A stretch of DNA of 64,000 nucleotides from CAIZGX01 sp046048875. Its GTDB lineage: Bacteria; Bacteroidota; Bacteroidia; Flavobacteriales_D; Sanyastnellaceae. Positions 33,821 to 42,445 of the stretch are shown here, one piece after another; positions within the stretch are counted from its first letter, which is position 1; each line of letters begins with the position of its first letter. A model generated the notes under the pieces. It was not told the origin of the DNA and did no database searches. It saw nothing but the letters and a program-made list of their open reading frames with translations. Location: NCBI GenBank assembly GCA_046048875.1, contig JBJOFG010000014.1, positions 372,001 through 436,000 on the forward strand. The letters are read 5' to 3'. The position numbers and the translations under genes were made by a program.

Positions 33821-33847
33821 CGCTTTCGAGCGGGCAGGGTAACCTGC
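33821..33847. repeat. Two small hairpins after gyrB
   Basis: CGCT-TTCG-AGCG (33821-33832) followed at once by GCAGG-GTAA-CCTGC (33834-33847), just ahead of the main terminator. Confidence 0.6.
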
Positions 33848-33850
33848 AAG

Positions 33851-33879
33851 AATAAGGGCCTCCGAAGGAGGCCCTTATT
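33851..33879. terminator. Bidirectional terminator between gyrB and mazG-like
   Basis: Stem AATAAGGGCCTCC / GGAGGCCCTTATT with GAA loop: 13 perfect pairs between convergent genes. Confidence 0.9.
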
Positions 33880-33898
33880 TATTTCAACGAAGTTGAAA

Positions 33899-34231
33899 CT
33901 ATTTCAATTTGTCGTTATTCAAATGTCGTGTAGCGTCGCGCGTTGTTTTCTTCTCCATGTTTTTGTCGAAGGCTTCTTGCAAATTGATTCCTGTTTGATT
34001 TGCCAGGCAAATCAAGACAAAAAGAACATCAGCCATTTCATCGCCAAGGTCTTTGGCTTTGTCGCTTTCTTTTTCGCTTTGCTCGCCGTAGCGGCGAGCA
34101 ATGATGCGAGCGACCTCACCAACTTCTTCAGTGAGCATAGCCATGTTGGTGAGCTCGCTGAAATAGCGCACGCCTACCGTCTTAATCCATTCGTCAACCT
34201 GCGCTTGAAGTGCGCTTAAATCTTTTTCCAT
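33899..34231 (-). CDS. MazG-like nucleotide pyrophosphohydrolase
   Basis: 110-residue all-alpha NTP pyrophosphatase. The Mg2+-binding motif is split into LTEEVGEVARIIARRYGE (near 33-50, EExxE type) and DLGDEMADVLFVLICLAN (near 61-78, ExxD type). Such enzymes hydrolyse NTPs or dNTPs, often damaged ones, to NMP and PPi. The start ATG overlaps the stop of the MFS permease gene by one base (TAATG), giving strong translational coupling, though the functional reason for the pairing is unclear. Confidence 0.85.
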   Translation of the reverse strand: MEKDLSALQAQVDEWIKTVGVRYFSELTNMAMLTEEVGEVARIIARRYGEQSEKESDKAKDLGDEMADVLFVLICLANQTGINLQEAFDKNMEKKTTRDATRHLNNDKLK

Positions 34232-35652
34232 TAATGTCCTCCGGCCATTTCACCGATTTGAATGTTTTGCTTCTTTAAAATTCCCTTCACGCGGTACGCA
34301 TAGAAAGCCAAGTAAGCAAAACATGCAACTCCTACGAAGTAAGAAAACTGAATGCCTAAATATTTATCATCAGCTAAAGCGCCTTGTGTTACTGAAACAA
34401 ATCCGCCACCCATAATCATCATGATCAATAAGCTCGATCCTGTATTCGTTCTGCTTCCCAATCCTGCGATGCCTAAAGTGAAAATACATGGCCACAAGGT
34501 GCTGCAGAACAATCCAACAGACATGAACGCGAAAACACTAATCATTCCCGATGCGAAAATTCCAACCAACAAGGCAGCAATACCTAGAAGCGAATACATC
34601 AACAACTGCTTAATCGGATTTCCTTCGCTCATCTTATCAGCAGCAATGAGCACAAGCACCAAACCTAAGTACGGATAGAAGTCTTTCACAGCGTGACCAG
34701 CAATAGCGTTCACGGTCATGAAAATGCCAAATGCTGCAAAAGGAAGAATGATGTTCAACTTGCTTTTTAACGATTGTGAAATGTTAAATGATCCTGCAGC
34801 GCTGGTCCAACGGCCAATCATCAAACTTGCCCAGAACAACGAAACAAACGGAGCAATAGCATCTTCATTCGTGCCTAATTTTTGCTTCATGAATTCAGGA
34901 AGGTTACTTGCCGTTGATACTTCAACGCCAACATACAAAAAGATGGCAAGCATACCCATTGACAATTGTGGGTACTTCAAAATAGAAAGTAAACTCGCAT
35001 TGTCGTCAGCAGACTTTACGGTTTCGATTTTATCTGGAACCGAAGAAAACTTGAACATCACGGCTGCCAAGACAAACGCTGCACCCAACACCAAGTATGG
35101 AATTTGAACCGCTTTTAAATCCAATGTCGTTGTACCACTTCCAATCGCACCGAAGATCGCGAACGATACAATCACAGGACCTATTGTAGTTCCAACGTTG
35201 TTAATTCCTCCAGCCAAACTCAATCGCTGATTTCCTGTTGCAGGATCTCCCATTTGTATAGCCAATGGATTCGCTGCAATTTGCTGAAGCGAAAATCCTA
35301 ATCCAACGATGAACAATCCAGAAATAAGCAATTCAAAAGATGCCGTGTTCGATGCTGGAATAAACAACAACGTTCCGCATGCCGAAATCAAAAGTCCCAA
35401 AGCCAATCCATTTCTATAGCCTAACGAGTTCAAAATATCTCGCTTCATAATTGCTGAAATAGCGAAATACAATAGCGAACCCACGGTGTAGGCAACGTAG
35501 AAGGCAAAAGAGATCAATTGCGATTGCATTTGTGAGAGATTCAACGCCTTCTTAAACACAGGAATTAAGATGTCGTTACTTGCCGCTACAAATCCCCAAA
35601 AGAAGAAGATTGAAATTAAGGTAGCCAATGCGCCTTTAGGTGCTTTTTGCAT
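34231..35652 (-). CDS. MFS sugar permease (FucP/GluP-like)
   Basis: 473-residue major-facilitator transporter of the FHS (fucose/glucose/galactose:H+ symporter) type. The first helix carries SIFFFWGFVAASNDILIPVFKKALNLSQMQSQLI, the hallmark of the FucP/GluP family; GLGFSLQQIAANPLAIQMGDPATGNQRLSLAGGINNVGTTIGPVI is the conserved helix 4-5 region. Twelve TM segments are apparent. It imports a monosaccharide at the inner membrane, likely glucose, galactose or fucose. First gene of a pair with the mazG-like gene. Confidence 0.9.
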   Translation of the reverse strand: MQKAPKGALATLISIFFFWGFVAASNDILIPVFKKALNLSQMQSQLISFAFYVAYTVGSLLYFAISAIMKRDILNSLGYRNGLALGLLISACGTLLFIPASNTASFELLISGLFIVGLGFSLQQIAANPLAIQMGDPATGNQRLSLAGGINNVGTTIGPVIVSFAIFGAIGSGTTTLDLKAVQIPYLVLGAAFVLAAVMFKFSSVPDKIETVKSADDNASLLSILKYPQLSMGMLAIFLYVGVEVSTASNLPEFMKQKLGTNEDAIAPFVSLFWASLMIGRWTSAAGSFNISQSLKSKLNIILPFAAFGIFMTVNAIAGHAVKDFYPYLGLVLVLIAADKMSEGNPIKQLLMYSLLGIAALLVGIFASGMISVFAFMSVGLFCSTLWPCIFTLGIAGLGSRTNTGSSLLIMMIMGGGFVSVTQGALADDKYLGIQFSYFVGVACFAYLAFYAYRVKGILKKQNIQIGEMAGGH

Positions 35653-35717
35653 GTTGTTTTGATTAAGGTTTACGTTGCAATATAATAATGTAATTTATAC
35701 AATAAGTAGAACTTCCA

Positions 35718-37208
35718 TTATTTCTTGTTCTTCCGAATGATCTCCTCCCACTTTTGCTGAATGCCTTCAGCAGGAAGGGGTGTGTATTCGTACTGAAGGA
35801 GTCCTTTGAAATTCGTTTGAATGGCCGATGGCACCGCACCAATACGAAGATCTTGAATGAGTTTGAAATCATTTCCACCGTACAAGACTTCCATGTTTTC
35901 GAGCTTTAGTGGATTGATTGTTTTTCTGAACGATTCAAAATTTTCATGCATGCCAATCACGACGATTCTAAAATCGTTTTTGTATTTCGAAGCCATGTGA
36001 TTCAAGAGTGCTAAGTCGCGCTGAGAGGCTTTGCTTTCGTTAAAGAAATACACGTACATGTTTCGATCGCAATGCTGACTGAATTGCCATTTATCGTTGT
36101 TCGAATCGATCAAGGTGAAATCGGGAAGTACGCTGTTTTTCTTCAATCCGGAAAATTCAATTTCACAAGCTTTCGCCAATTGCTTGCTCGTTTCAAACTT
36201 GCTTGTAGTTTGAATCAGTACAAGTAGTTTCTTCATGAGAGCCGGACTGTGTGCACGGGTGAAGTAGTTCTTTCGCAAAGCTGCAATAAGTATGAGCTCT
36301 TCCAATTGCGCGAAGTGTGTGCTGTCTGGATTTAAATAATGAATAATCGGATCAGCAGACTTGGCTGTTTCCATTAACGATGTAAAAGCTTGCGCATCGC
36401 GGGTATTCAGCGACGGATTTAAATAATTAGAGGCGGTCAACTCCAGCCATTTGATGAATGCAGAATTTTTTAAATCAATAACTTCACTAACTGTTTCAAG
36501 GCTTACGGGAGTATTTGCTAAAAGGCGTAAAGTGAAAATTTCACAGGCTGCATAATTTTTTAAAAAAGAATCTTTCTTGAATTCCGGTCCAAACAACAAT
36601 TGCATTTTGTTTTCCAGTGATTCGATTTGCACGAGGAAATTCACCTGAGCCGATGCGTATTTGGAAGAGTCTTCTTTCGAGTTGAACTTCACCAAATCCG
36701 ATTTCGGATTGTTCTCTTGCATGCGTGAAGTAGCAGCTTTGTTTTGCTGAGAATTTAAGAGCAAATAATCGTAGGAATTTTCCGAAAGGAAATTTGCAAT
36801 TTCATTGTTGATTTGTCCAATGATGGCATTCGTGCGATCAATGCTGTTGTTCTCAATTCTCGCTTCGAAACTGCGAATGAGTCCGTTCTGTGTAACCGTT
36901 GTGTCTGCTGAAAGAAATTCAACTTCATACGTCTGCTTCGGAGAAATCCACAAGGAAATCTGGGCATTGCTGGTGCACAAATACAGATTCTCTTTTTGTT
37001 TGGTTGGAATTTTTAATTCGAATTCACCTTGAGCATTCGCAGTTGTTTGAGAAACAATGGTTAGGTTCTGCGTAAGTGCATCGCTCGTAAAACAAGCGTA
37101 AACCTTGTTGTTGCACGCTATGTTTCCTTTTCCTTTAACAAGAACATCCTGAGCAAAAAGGAAATAAGAACTGAATAGAAAAAATACAAGGGAAATGTGC
37201 TTCATCAT
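35718..37208 (-). CDS. Exported thioredoxin-fold protein lacking CxxC
   Basis: 496-residue exported protein: signal peptide 1-19 (YFLFA-Q), an N-terminal beta region resembling the DUF4369-type domain of Bacteroidota TlpA proteins, a long helical middle, and a C-terminal thioredoxin-like domain (LPDFTLIDSNNDKWQFSQHCDRNMYVYFFNESKASQRDLALLNHM, later VGAVPSAIQTNFKG-like cis-Pro region). Where redox-active family members have CxxC, this protein has SKAS, so it cannot act as a disulphide oxidoreductase and may be a binding protein. The start overlaps the coaD stop; last gene of the DUF3822-rsmD-coaD operon. Confidence 0.75.
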   Translation of the reverse strand: MMKHISLVFFLFSSYFLFAQDVLVKGKGNIACNNKVYACFTSDALTQNLTIVSQTTANAQGEFELKIPTKQKENLYLCTSNAQISLWISPKQTYEVEFLSADTTVTQNGLIRSFEARIENNSIDRTNAIIGQINNEIANFLSENSYDYLLLNSQQNKAATSRMQENNPKSDLVKFNSKEDSSKYASAQVNFLVQIESLENKMQLLFGPEFKKDSFLKNYAACEIFTLRLLANTPVSLETVSEVIDLKNSAFIKWLELTASNYLNPSLNTRDAQAFTSLMETAKSADPIIHYLNPDSTHFAQLEELILIAALRKNYFTRAHSPALMKKLLVLIQTTSKFETSKQLAKACEIEFSGLKKNSVLPDFTLIDSNNDKWQFSQHCDRNMYVYFFNESKASQRDLALLNHMASKYKNDFRIVVIGMHENFESFRKTINPLKLENMEVLYGGNDFKLIQDLRIGAVPSAIQTNFKGLLQYEYTPLPAEGIQQKWEEIIRKNKK

Positions 37209-37663
37209 AACTGAATTCCTTTTGGAAGGAACGAAGAAATGTCGCCGTTATTTTTATAGATCTCGCGAATAACCGTGCTTTGAACAGGAGCCAAGGCAGG
37301 TGTGGTCACCAACAAAATAGTTTCAATGCCGTCTGATATACTCTTATTCATGTTCGCAATGGTGCTCTCATATTCGAAGTCGGTGCTGTTGCGCAATCCA
37401 CGAAGCAGATAGTTCGCTCCGATCGATTTGCAAAATTCAACCGTTAACCCTTCGTAGGTCATCACACGAATGTTTGCATGTCCAGCGAACGTTTGTTCTA
37501 CGAAAGCCAATCGTTGTTCCAACGAAAACAAATAATTCTTTGTGGTATTCACGCCAATGGCAACAACTACCTCATCGAATAACGCTGCGCCACGAAGCAC
37601 AATGTCTTCATGTCCGGTTGTAATCGGATCAAACGATCCTGGAAATACTGCTATGCGTTTCAT
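37205..37663 (-). CDS. coaD: Phosphopantetheine adenylyltransferase
   Basis: 152-residue CoaD, joining 4'-phosphopantetheine and ATP to dephospho-CoA, the fourth step of CoA synthesis. Motifs: MKRIAVFPGSFDPITTGHEDIVLRG (TxGH nucleotidyl-transfer site at 16-19), LRGLRNSTDFEYE, and the ISSTxxR-like VQSTVIREI. The start is the ATG at 37663, overlapping the rsmD TGA (ATGA); the longer open frame would reach inside rsmD. Gene order matches other Bacteroidota. Confidence 0.96.
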   Translation of the reverse strand: MKRIAVFPGSFDPITTGHEDIVLRGAALFDEVVVAIGVNTTKNYLFSLEQRLAFVEQTFAGHANIRVMTYEGLTVEFCKSIGANYLLRGLRNSTDFEYESTIANMNKSISDGIETILLVTTPALAPVQSTVIREIYKNNGDISSFLPKGIQL

Positions 37664-38202
37664 TTGCTTTCTATTTTGAAAAATGAAAAGTGCACATGTC
37701 CGTAACTGCGTGCTTGCCAAAAATACGGACTGTCTTCGAATTTTATGTCTTTGCCGTGTTCAATTATTACAAGTTGAAGTAGGTCTGTTTTCTTTTCGAA
37801 AAGAAGCGATGGCAATTCCTTTAACCAAGATAAATCGTACGGAGGATCTGCGAAAACCACGGCAGGTAATTCCGTTTGTCTTCCTAAAAAAGTTCGGACA
37901 TCTGCCATGAAAATATCCATGCCTTCCGCTTGAAAGTCGCGCTTCACTTGTTGCAAATGTCTAGCATGCTTCGCACTTCCTTCCACCGCAATAACTTTCT
38001 GAACGCCTCTTGATAAGGCTTCTAGGCTAATTGATCCTGTGCCCGCGAATAAATCCCACATCAGTGGAATTTCATCCCATTCTACCAAATGTTGCAAGAC
38101 ATTGAACAACGCTTCCTTCGCGAAATCTGTCGTAGGTCTTCCTGTAAAGGATTTGTCGACCTTAATGATGCGACCTTTCCAATCGCCTCCAATTATGCGC
38201 AT
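37660..38202 (-). CDS. rsmD: 16S rRNA (guanine966-N2)-methyltransferase
   Basis: 180-residue SAM-dependent methyltransferase. The N-terminal MRIIGGDWKGRII and RPTTDFAKEALFNVL are RsmD-specific; the SAM motif I is WDLFAGTGSISLEALSRG and the catalytic motif is VVFADPPYDLSWL. It methylates G966 of 16S rRNA at the small-subunit P-site region. It overlaps the DUF3822 gene upstream by 10 bp and coaD downstream by 4 bp, so the three are one tightly packed operon. Confidence 0.94.
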   Translation of the reverse strand: MRIIGGDWKGRIIKVDKSFTGRPTTDFAKEALFNVLQHLVEWDEIPLMWDLFAGTGSISLEALSRGVQKVIAVEGSAKHARHLQQVKRDFQAEGMDIFMADVRTFLGRQTELPAVVFADPPYDLSWLKELPSLLFEKKTDLLQLVIIEHGKDIKFEDSPYFWQARSYGHVHFSFFKIESK

Positions 38203-38984
38203 AGCAAGTGTAATTTCCAGAGGTCGTTCAACGAATTCATTTTCATGTTTTCTGAGAACTGGACGTTGCGGACATACGATTCAAAAACTTCAACATAATT
38301 TGAATCGAAATGTGTTCCCTGAACAAACACAGGCAGCGCTGCGAGATCAATTCCATACTGAATGCATCCGTTCGCTAAGAAGTATAAAATATCTTCAGCC
38401 GTGTTGCCAGCGTATTCATTCAACAACACCAACGCATTGTTCTTTTCAAGACACAAATAATGTTTTTCCTTTCCCACCCAAAGTGTTGCTTTCGATTGGA
38501 CGAGGCTGGCGTGCGCGCGCTGGCCAGGAAGAAGCAGGGTAGGAAGTGCAAGAATTTCAACCCCAGCAATAAAGCGTTCCAAATTCACCACCGAAGCATG
38601 CGTAGCGAAAACAACCACAACATCTTGTTGTGTGTTGAAGCGATACGCTAAAAATTCATTCGAAGAGATTTGTGGAAGATAATTCTCAATTTCACTTTCC
38701 TGAAATAGTGCCTTCGGAATAAGGTTGAAAGCTAGCGGTTCAACAGAAAGTATTGTCTTCTTGAAAACCGCACTGGGCCAATACTTTTGAAGCCAAGAAA
38801 CCGGCTCTGCGAAAGGAATACTTTCGCCAATTGGAAATACTTGGTTATGCGTAAATATCACCGAGCCATCTTCCGACTGCATGAAAGCGATAGAAACAAA
38901 GAAAGATTCCAGATGCACCGAGGCATGCAGACGAGCACTGTTTTCAATAACAGCGTTTGGAATTTGAAATGTTTCAGTGTTCAT
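38193..38984 (-). CDS. DUF3822 family protein
   Basis: 263-residue protein of the DUF3822 family, found in Bacteroidota beside rsmD and coaD. It looks like a two-lobed alpha/beta protein (HLESFFVSIAFMQSEDGSVIFTHNQVFPIG, later NALVLLNEYAGNTAEDILYFLANGCIQYGID and LPVFVQGTHFDSNYVEVFESYVRNVQFSE), resembling an actin/ribonuclease-H-type fold, which is my inference. No catalytic residues are clear. Cytosolic, no signal peptide. First gene of the operon; the RecD-like helicase gene is divergent from it across 84 bp. Confidence 0.8.
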   Translation of the reverse strand: MNTETFQIPNAVIENSARLHASVHLESFFVSIAFMQSEDGSVIFTHNQVFPIGESIPFAEPVSWLQKYWPSAVFKKTILSVEPLAFNLIPKALFQESEIENYLPQISSNEFLAYRFNTQQDVVVVFATHASVVNLERFIAGVEILALPTLLLPGQRAHASLVQSKATLWVGKEKHYLCLEKNNALVLLNEYAGNTAEDILYFLANGCIQYGIDLAALPVFVQGTHFDSNYVEVFESYVRNVQFSENMKMNSLNDLWKLHLLCA

Positions 38985-39068
38985 CGTGAAAAAATGCGCA
39001 TAATTAATTTCTCTGCTAATTTACATCATTGATGCGCTTGGTCTTTCTTTGCAAGCGATAATAAAATC

Positions 39069-40520
39069 ATGAGTCACACCGCCTTCGAACAATTACTGCT
39101 GGAAAATTTCTCTTTTGCCCCCACAGTGGGACAGAAGAAGTTGTTCCATGCCTTTGCTCGAATGATGTATTCGCCGAAGGCTCGCTTGGCTCTCATGATC
39201 AAAGGATACGCGGGTACAGGTAAGACCACTTGCGTGAAAGCTATGGTAGATGCTCTGGCTGAACACCGCGTAAATGCTGTTTTACTGGCTCCCACCGGAC
39301 GCGCGGCGAAAGTTTTGGGAAATTATTCAAACCGAAAGGCGAGAACCATTCACAAGGAAATCTACGTGAAACGTATGGATCGGAGCGGTCGTGTATGGTT
39401 CGAATTGAAAGAGAATGAAAACATAGATACCGTTTACTTCGTCGATGAAGCCTCTATGATTGGTCAGGATACTGTTGTGTTTTCGGAAGACGATTTCGAC
39501 GCAGGCAGTTTGCTCGACGATTTGCTCTCGCACGTTTACAGCGGAGAACGCTGCAGGTTAGTTATCATTGGCGACACCGCGCAGCTTCCTCCTGTCGGTT
39601 GTCCGTTAAGTCCCGCTTTGAATATGGAAGGACTGCGTGACAGCTATTCGTTGAACATTGCTGCCATAGAATTGCACGAAGTCATTCGTCAAAAAGAAGG
39701 TTCGGGTATTTTAATCAATGCAACTTCGTTGCGCGAGTTAATCGTGAGTCAAGGTAAGGAACTGCCTCAATTTTCAACCTTGAATTTCAACGACATTCAT
39801 CGGGTTGATACTGATATGCAGCCCATAGTGGAAGAGGCTTTGCACAAATACGGCATAGAAGATTTAGTCATTATCACCCGTTCAAACAAGCGCGCCAATT
39901 TGTTCAATCAGCAAGTGCGTGCGCGTATTTTATGGAACGAAGAAGAGATTAATTCTGGTGATCGAATGATGGTGTTGAAGAACAACTATTTCTGGCTCGA
40001 TGAAAAGGAATCGAAGGAAGTCGGCTTCATTGCCAACGGGGATATTTTGAATATCATTCGAGTGAAGTCTTTTGAAGAACGCGGCGCATTTCGCTTCTGC
40101 AAGGCCATTGTGAAAATGGCCGATTATCCCGAGATGCCTGAAATGGAAGTGATTCTTCTCTGCACCACCATTTGGGAAGAATCTGCTCAGCTATCGAAAG
40201 CGAAGATGCAAGAAATGTGGCAGGTTTGCGCGCAAGATTATCCAGATGCTTCTTCAATAGGACAATTGCGAAAACTACTTCAGAAAGATCCATACTACAA
40301 TGCGCTTCATGTGAAGTTCGCTTATGCCATAACCTGTCACAAAGCGCAGGGTGGACAATGGCCGTGTGTCTTTGTAGATCAAGGATATCTCACCGATGAG
40401 ATGGCCGGATTGGAATTAAATCGCTGGTTCTACACCGCACTTACGCGTGCGCAGAAGGAGGTTTTTCTTGTTGGATTTCAAGAAAAATTAATTGTAGAGG
40501 AAGAGCGGAATTTATTTTAG
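39069..40520 (+). CDS. RecD-like ATP-dependent DNA helicase
   Basis: 483-residue superfamily 1B helicase. Walker A MIKGYAGTGKTTCVKAMVDAL (near 43-63), motif Ia LLAPTGRAAKVL, Walker B VDEASMI (near 127), motif III IIGDTAQLPPVG (near 167), and C-terminal motifs YAITCHKAQGGQWPCVFVDQ and RWFYTALTRAQ. It lacks the long N-terminal part of true RecD and matches the short RecD2/Dda-like form adjacent to the DUF3822 operon in many Bacteroidota. Likely a 5'-3' helicase in repair or replication restart. The 3' end overlaps the convergent TlpA-like gene by 9 bp. Confidence 0.88.
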   Translation: MSHTAFEQLLLENFSFAPTVGQKKLFHAFARMMYSPKARLALMIKGYAGTGKTTCVKAMVDALAEHRVNAVLLAPTGRAAKVLGNYSNRKARTIHKEIYVKRMDRSGRVWFELKENENIDTVYFVDEASMIGQDTVVFSEDDFDAGSLLDDLLSHVYSGERCRLVIIGDTAQLPPVGCPLSPALNMEGLRDSYSLNIAAIELHEVIRQKEGSGILINATSLRELIVSQGKELPQFSTLNFNDIHRVDTDMQPIVEEALHKYGIEDLVIITRSNKRANLFNQQVRARILWNEEEINSGDRMMVLKNNYFWLDEKESKEVGFIANGDILNIIRVKSFEERGAFRFCKAIVKMADYPEMPEMEVILLCTTIWEESAQLSKAKMQEMWQVCAQDYPDASSIGQLRKLLQKDPYYNALHVKFAYAITCHKAQGGQWPCVFVDQGYLTDEMAGLELNRWFYTALTRAQKEVFLVGFQEKLIVEEERNLF

Positions 40521-41825
40521 GAGTTTGAAGAACAATTCGATTTCTTCTGGAGTCTTCGGCTTAGAAACAATGCGCATGTTTTTATCGAGAATGAAGAACG
40601 CCGGAGTCTTCGTAATGCGATAATCTTTGGCTCCTTTCGATTCCCAGCCGCGCATTCCACACAAATTGGTAAACGTGAATTCTCGCTCGGTCACCGCCTG
40701 TTTCCATGCGTTCGCGTCGTTGTCCACCGAATACCCCACAAAGGCAATTTTCTTGGCTGCGTAGTCTATGCTGAGCTTTGCGATTTTCGGAGCTTCTGTT
40801 TTGCAATGGCTGCACCAACTGCTCCAGAAGATTAAGAGGGTATATTGATTGGCAGCGCATGTCTTTTTCAAGTCGAAAGCAGCATTGTTTAAGTCTGTGC
40901 CTGTAATATTTGGAGGAGTCTTTCCAACGCTCACACGCGCAATGCTTTCAGCATTTCGCTTAATGACATTCGAGAAATTATCATCGCCGCACGATTCATC
41001 GTTAATGAAATTATCCATGAGGTACAGCGTGATGTTTTCCATTCCGCTCTCATAAAATCCGGTAAGCATTTCATTCAACACAAACTCATACACGCGATCG
41101 TTGGCGTGAGCCTTTTCGGTAAGCAGTCCAATGCAATCGATGAATCCGCTTTCGGTTCCTTTGCTGAACTGGCGCATGAAACTTTGAATGCGGTCGTTTA
41201 ACACTGTCGTATGCACCACGCGTTCATCGCTGAAATTCAAATTGTCCCAGTAGTGCGCTTTGTCTTTTGAAGTTTCACGCTTCCAATCGATCAGTTGCGA
41301 AACGAATGACGTTGTAGTGGTATGTTGGTCGCGCTTGGTACATTCGAGTTGGTAAGTGTTGAAGGAGGCTTCTAAGTCTGTCAACTCTTTTTCTGCAGTC
41401 GAATCTTTGTCTTTTTTCCAACGGATATTGAGGGCTCTTTTCTTCTGTGTGAATTCGTTTTCTTTTTTTACATATTCGAACCAGAGTTGATTTCTATTTC
41501 CAGAAGTGCAAGAAATTCCGTTGTCCCATTTAACGCCTTGGACAGTAAATACGGTTTCTTTTTCAGCATTGTCCATAGCTATGATGGCCATGTTAGAGGG
41601 AGCTATACCTAGCGCGTACAGTCCTTCCCCGTAGGTTCCTTTGAACTTGAATGAATTGTTGGTGATGGTGGTGGAGTCTACAAGATCGAGGGTGCGACCG
41701 GTCGTTTTCCATAAGCGAATTGCTGTTCCGTTCGGATAAGTAGCAGTTCCAGAAATAAGGTGAGATTGCGCAAAAGCCGCAACGCTGCATAGAAGAAGTG
41801 AAAGGGCGAATAGTGTTTTTCTCAT
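40512..41825 (-). CDS. TlpA-like exported thiol-disulphide oxidoreductase
   Basis: 437-residue exported protein. Signal peptide 1-19 (SVAAFA-Q), an N-terminal beta domain of the DUF4369 type (HLISGTATYPNGTAIRLWKTTGRTLDLVDSTTITNNSFKFKG), a helical middle, and a C-terminal thioredoxin domain with the active site FWSSWCSHCKTEAPK (near 339) and cis-Pro region TKTPAFFILDKN. Periplasmic, probably reducing disulphides, for example in cytochrome c maturation or cargo folding. Single gene with its own promoter, a minus-strand TATTTTTG at 41849-41842. Confidence 0.88.
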   Translation of the reverse strand: MRKTLFALSLLLCSVAAFAQSHLISGTATYPNGTAIRLWKTTGRTLDLVDSTTITNNSFKFKGTYGEGLYALGIAPSNMAIIAMDNAEKETVFTVQGVKWDNGISCTSGNRNQLWFEYVKKENEFTQKKRALNIRWKKDKDSTAEKELTDLEASFNTYQLECTKRDQHTTTTSFVSQLIDWKRETSKDKAHYWDNLNFSDERVVHTTVLNDRIQSFMRQFSKGTESGFIDCIGLLTEKAHANDRVYEFVLNEMLTGFYESGMENITLYLMDNFINDESCGDDNFSNVIKRNAESIARVSVGKTPPNITGTDLNNAAFDLKKTCAANQYTLLIFWSSWCSHCKTEAPKIAKLSIDYAAKKIAFVGYSVDNDANAWKQAVTEREFTFTNLCGMRGWESKGAKDYRITKTPAFFILDKNMRIVSKPKTPEEIELFFKLLK

Positions 41826-41841
41826 CGTGAAATTTCTAAAA

Positions 41842-41870
41842 CAAAAATAACACCAACTTTAATAGCTTTG
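41842..41870. promoter_or_regulatory. Divergent -7 elements between the TlpA-like and 174-residue genes
   Basis: TATTTTTG on the minus strand (41849-41842), 16 bp before the TlpA-like ATG, and TAGCTTTG on the plus strand (41863-41870), 7 bp before the ATG at 41878. -33 boxes are weak. Confidence 0.5.
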
Positions 41871-41877
41871 TTCGGAT

Positions 41878-42402
41878 ATGCAAGATTCGATACTTTTAAA
41901 ATACGATGTGCGTTCGGAAGAAGAACTCGAAGAGTTTTTATTCGACAGTGCTTTTGAAGAGGCGAAGCTCTATCGATCGCGTTTGGGAGTGCGTCTTTTG
42001 CGCAGGAAACATCTGAAGAAGATCGAAGAATGGTCCGCAGATATCACCTTTGGACTCTGTATGAACGAGTTCAATTTTGTCCCAGCTTATTGGAAGGAAG
42101 GAGAAAGTTGGTTAGAGCATTTGAGAAACGTAGAGGCTATGGTGAGTCTTGGATTTAAGCAGGTCTTTCAGGCGAGCGGGGTCTATGAGATGCATTATGC
42201 ATTAGAGGGATTTGAGCAAGCCATAACAGATTGGGAAAATTATTTGTTGAAGTCAGACTTGGAGTTGCTGGAGGAACCTGTGCACTCGAAAGAAGAGTTG
42301 CAAACGGCTGAAGCTATTCAGTTTTTGTTGCAAGGGGAGGAGGCGAATGCTTTGAATCTATTGCGAAAAGAGAAAACGAGGCTAAGCGCCTTCATTAAAT
42401 AA
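41878..42402 (+). CDS. Small protein of unknown function
   Basis: 174-residue cytosolic-looking protein that I do not recognise. It is charged and mostly helical (SEEELEEFLFDSAFEEAKLYRSRLGVRLLRRKHLKKIEEW, then YEMHYALEGFEQAITDWENYLLKSDLELLEE). No membrane segment, signal peptide, Cys pair or nucleotide motif. The codon pattern agrees with neighbours and a good -7 element lies 7 bp before the ATG, so it is a real gene with a very short leader. It is followed after 43 bp by the MMPL exporter on the same strand, so the two may be co-expressed. Confidence 0.65.
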   Translation: MQDSILLKYDVRSEEELEEFLFDSAFEEAKLYRSRLGVRLLRRKHLKKIEEWSADITFGLCMNEFNFVPAYWKEGESWLEHLRNVEAMVSLGFKQVFQASGVYEMHYALEGFEQAITDWENYLLKSDLELLEEPVHSKEELQTAEAIQFLLQGEEANALNLLRKEKTRLSAFIK

Positions 42403-42445
42403 TGGCAATTCGAAAACCTTTTCGAATGAAGTTTGTTGGAAGTGT

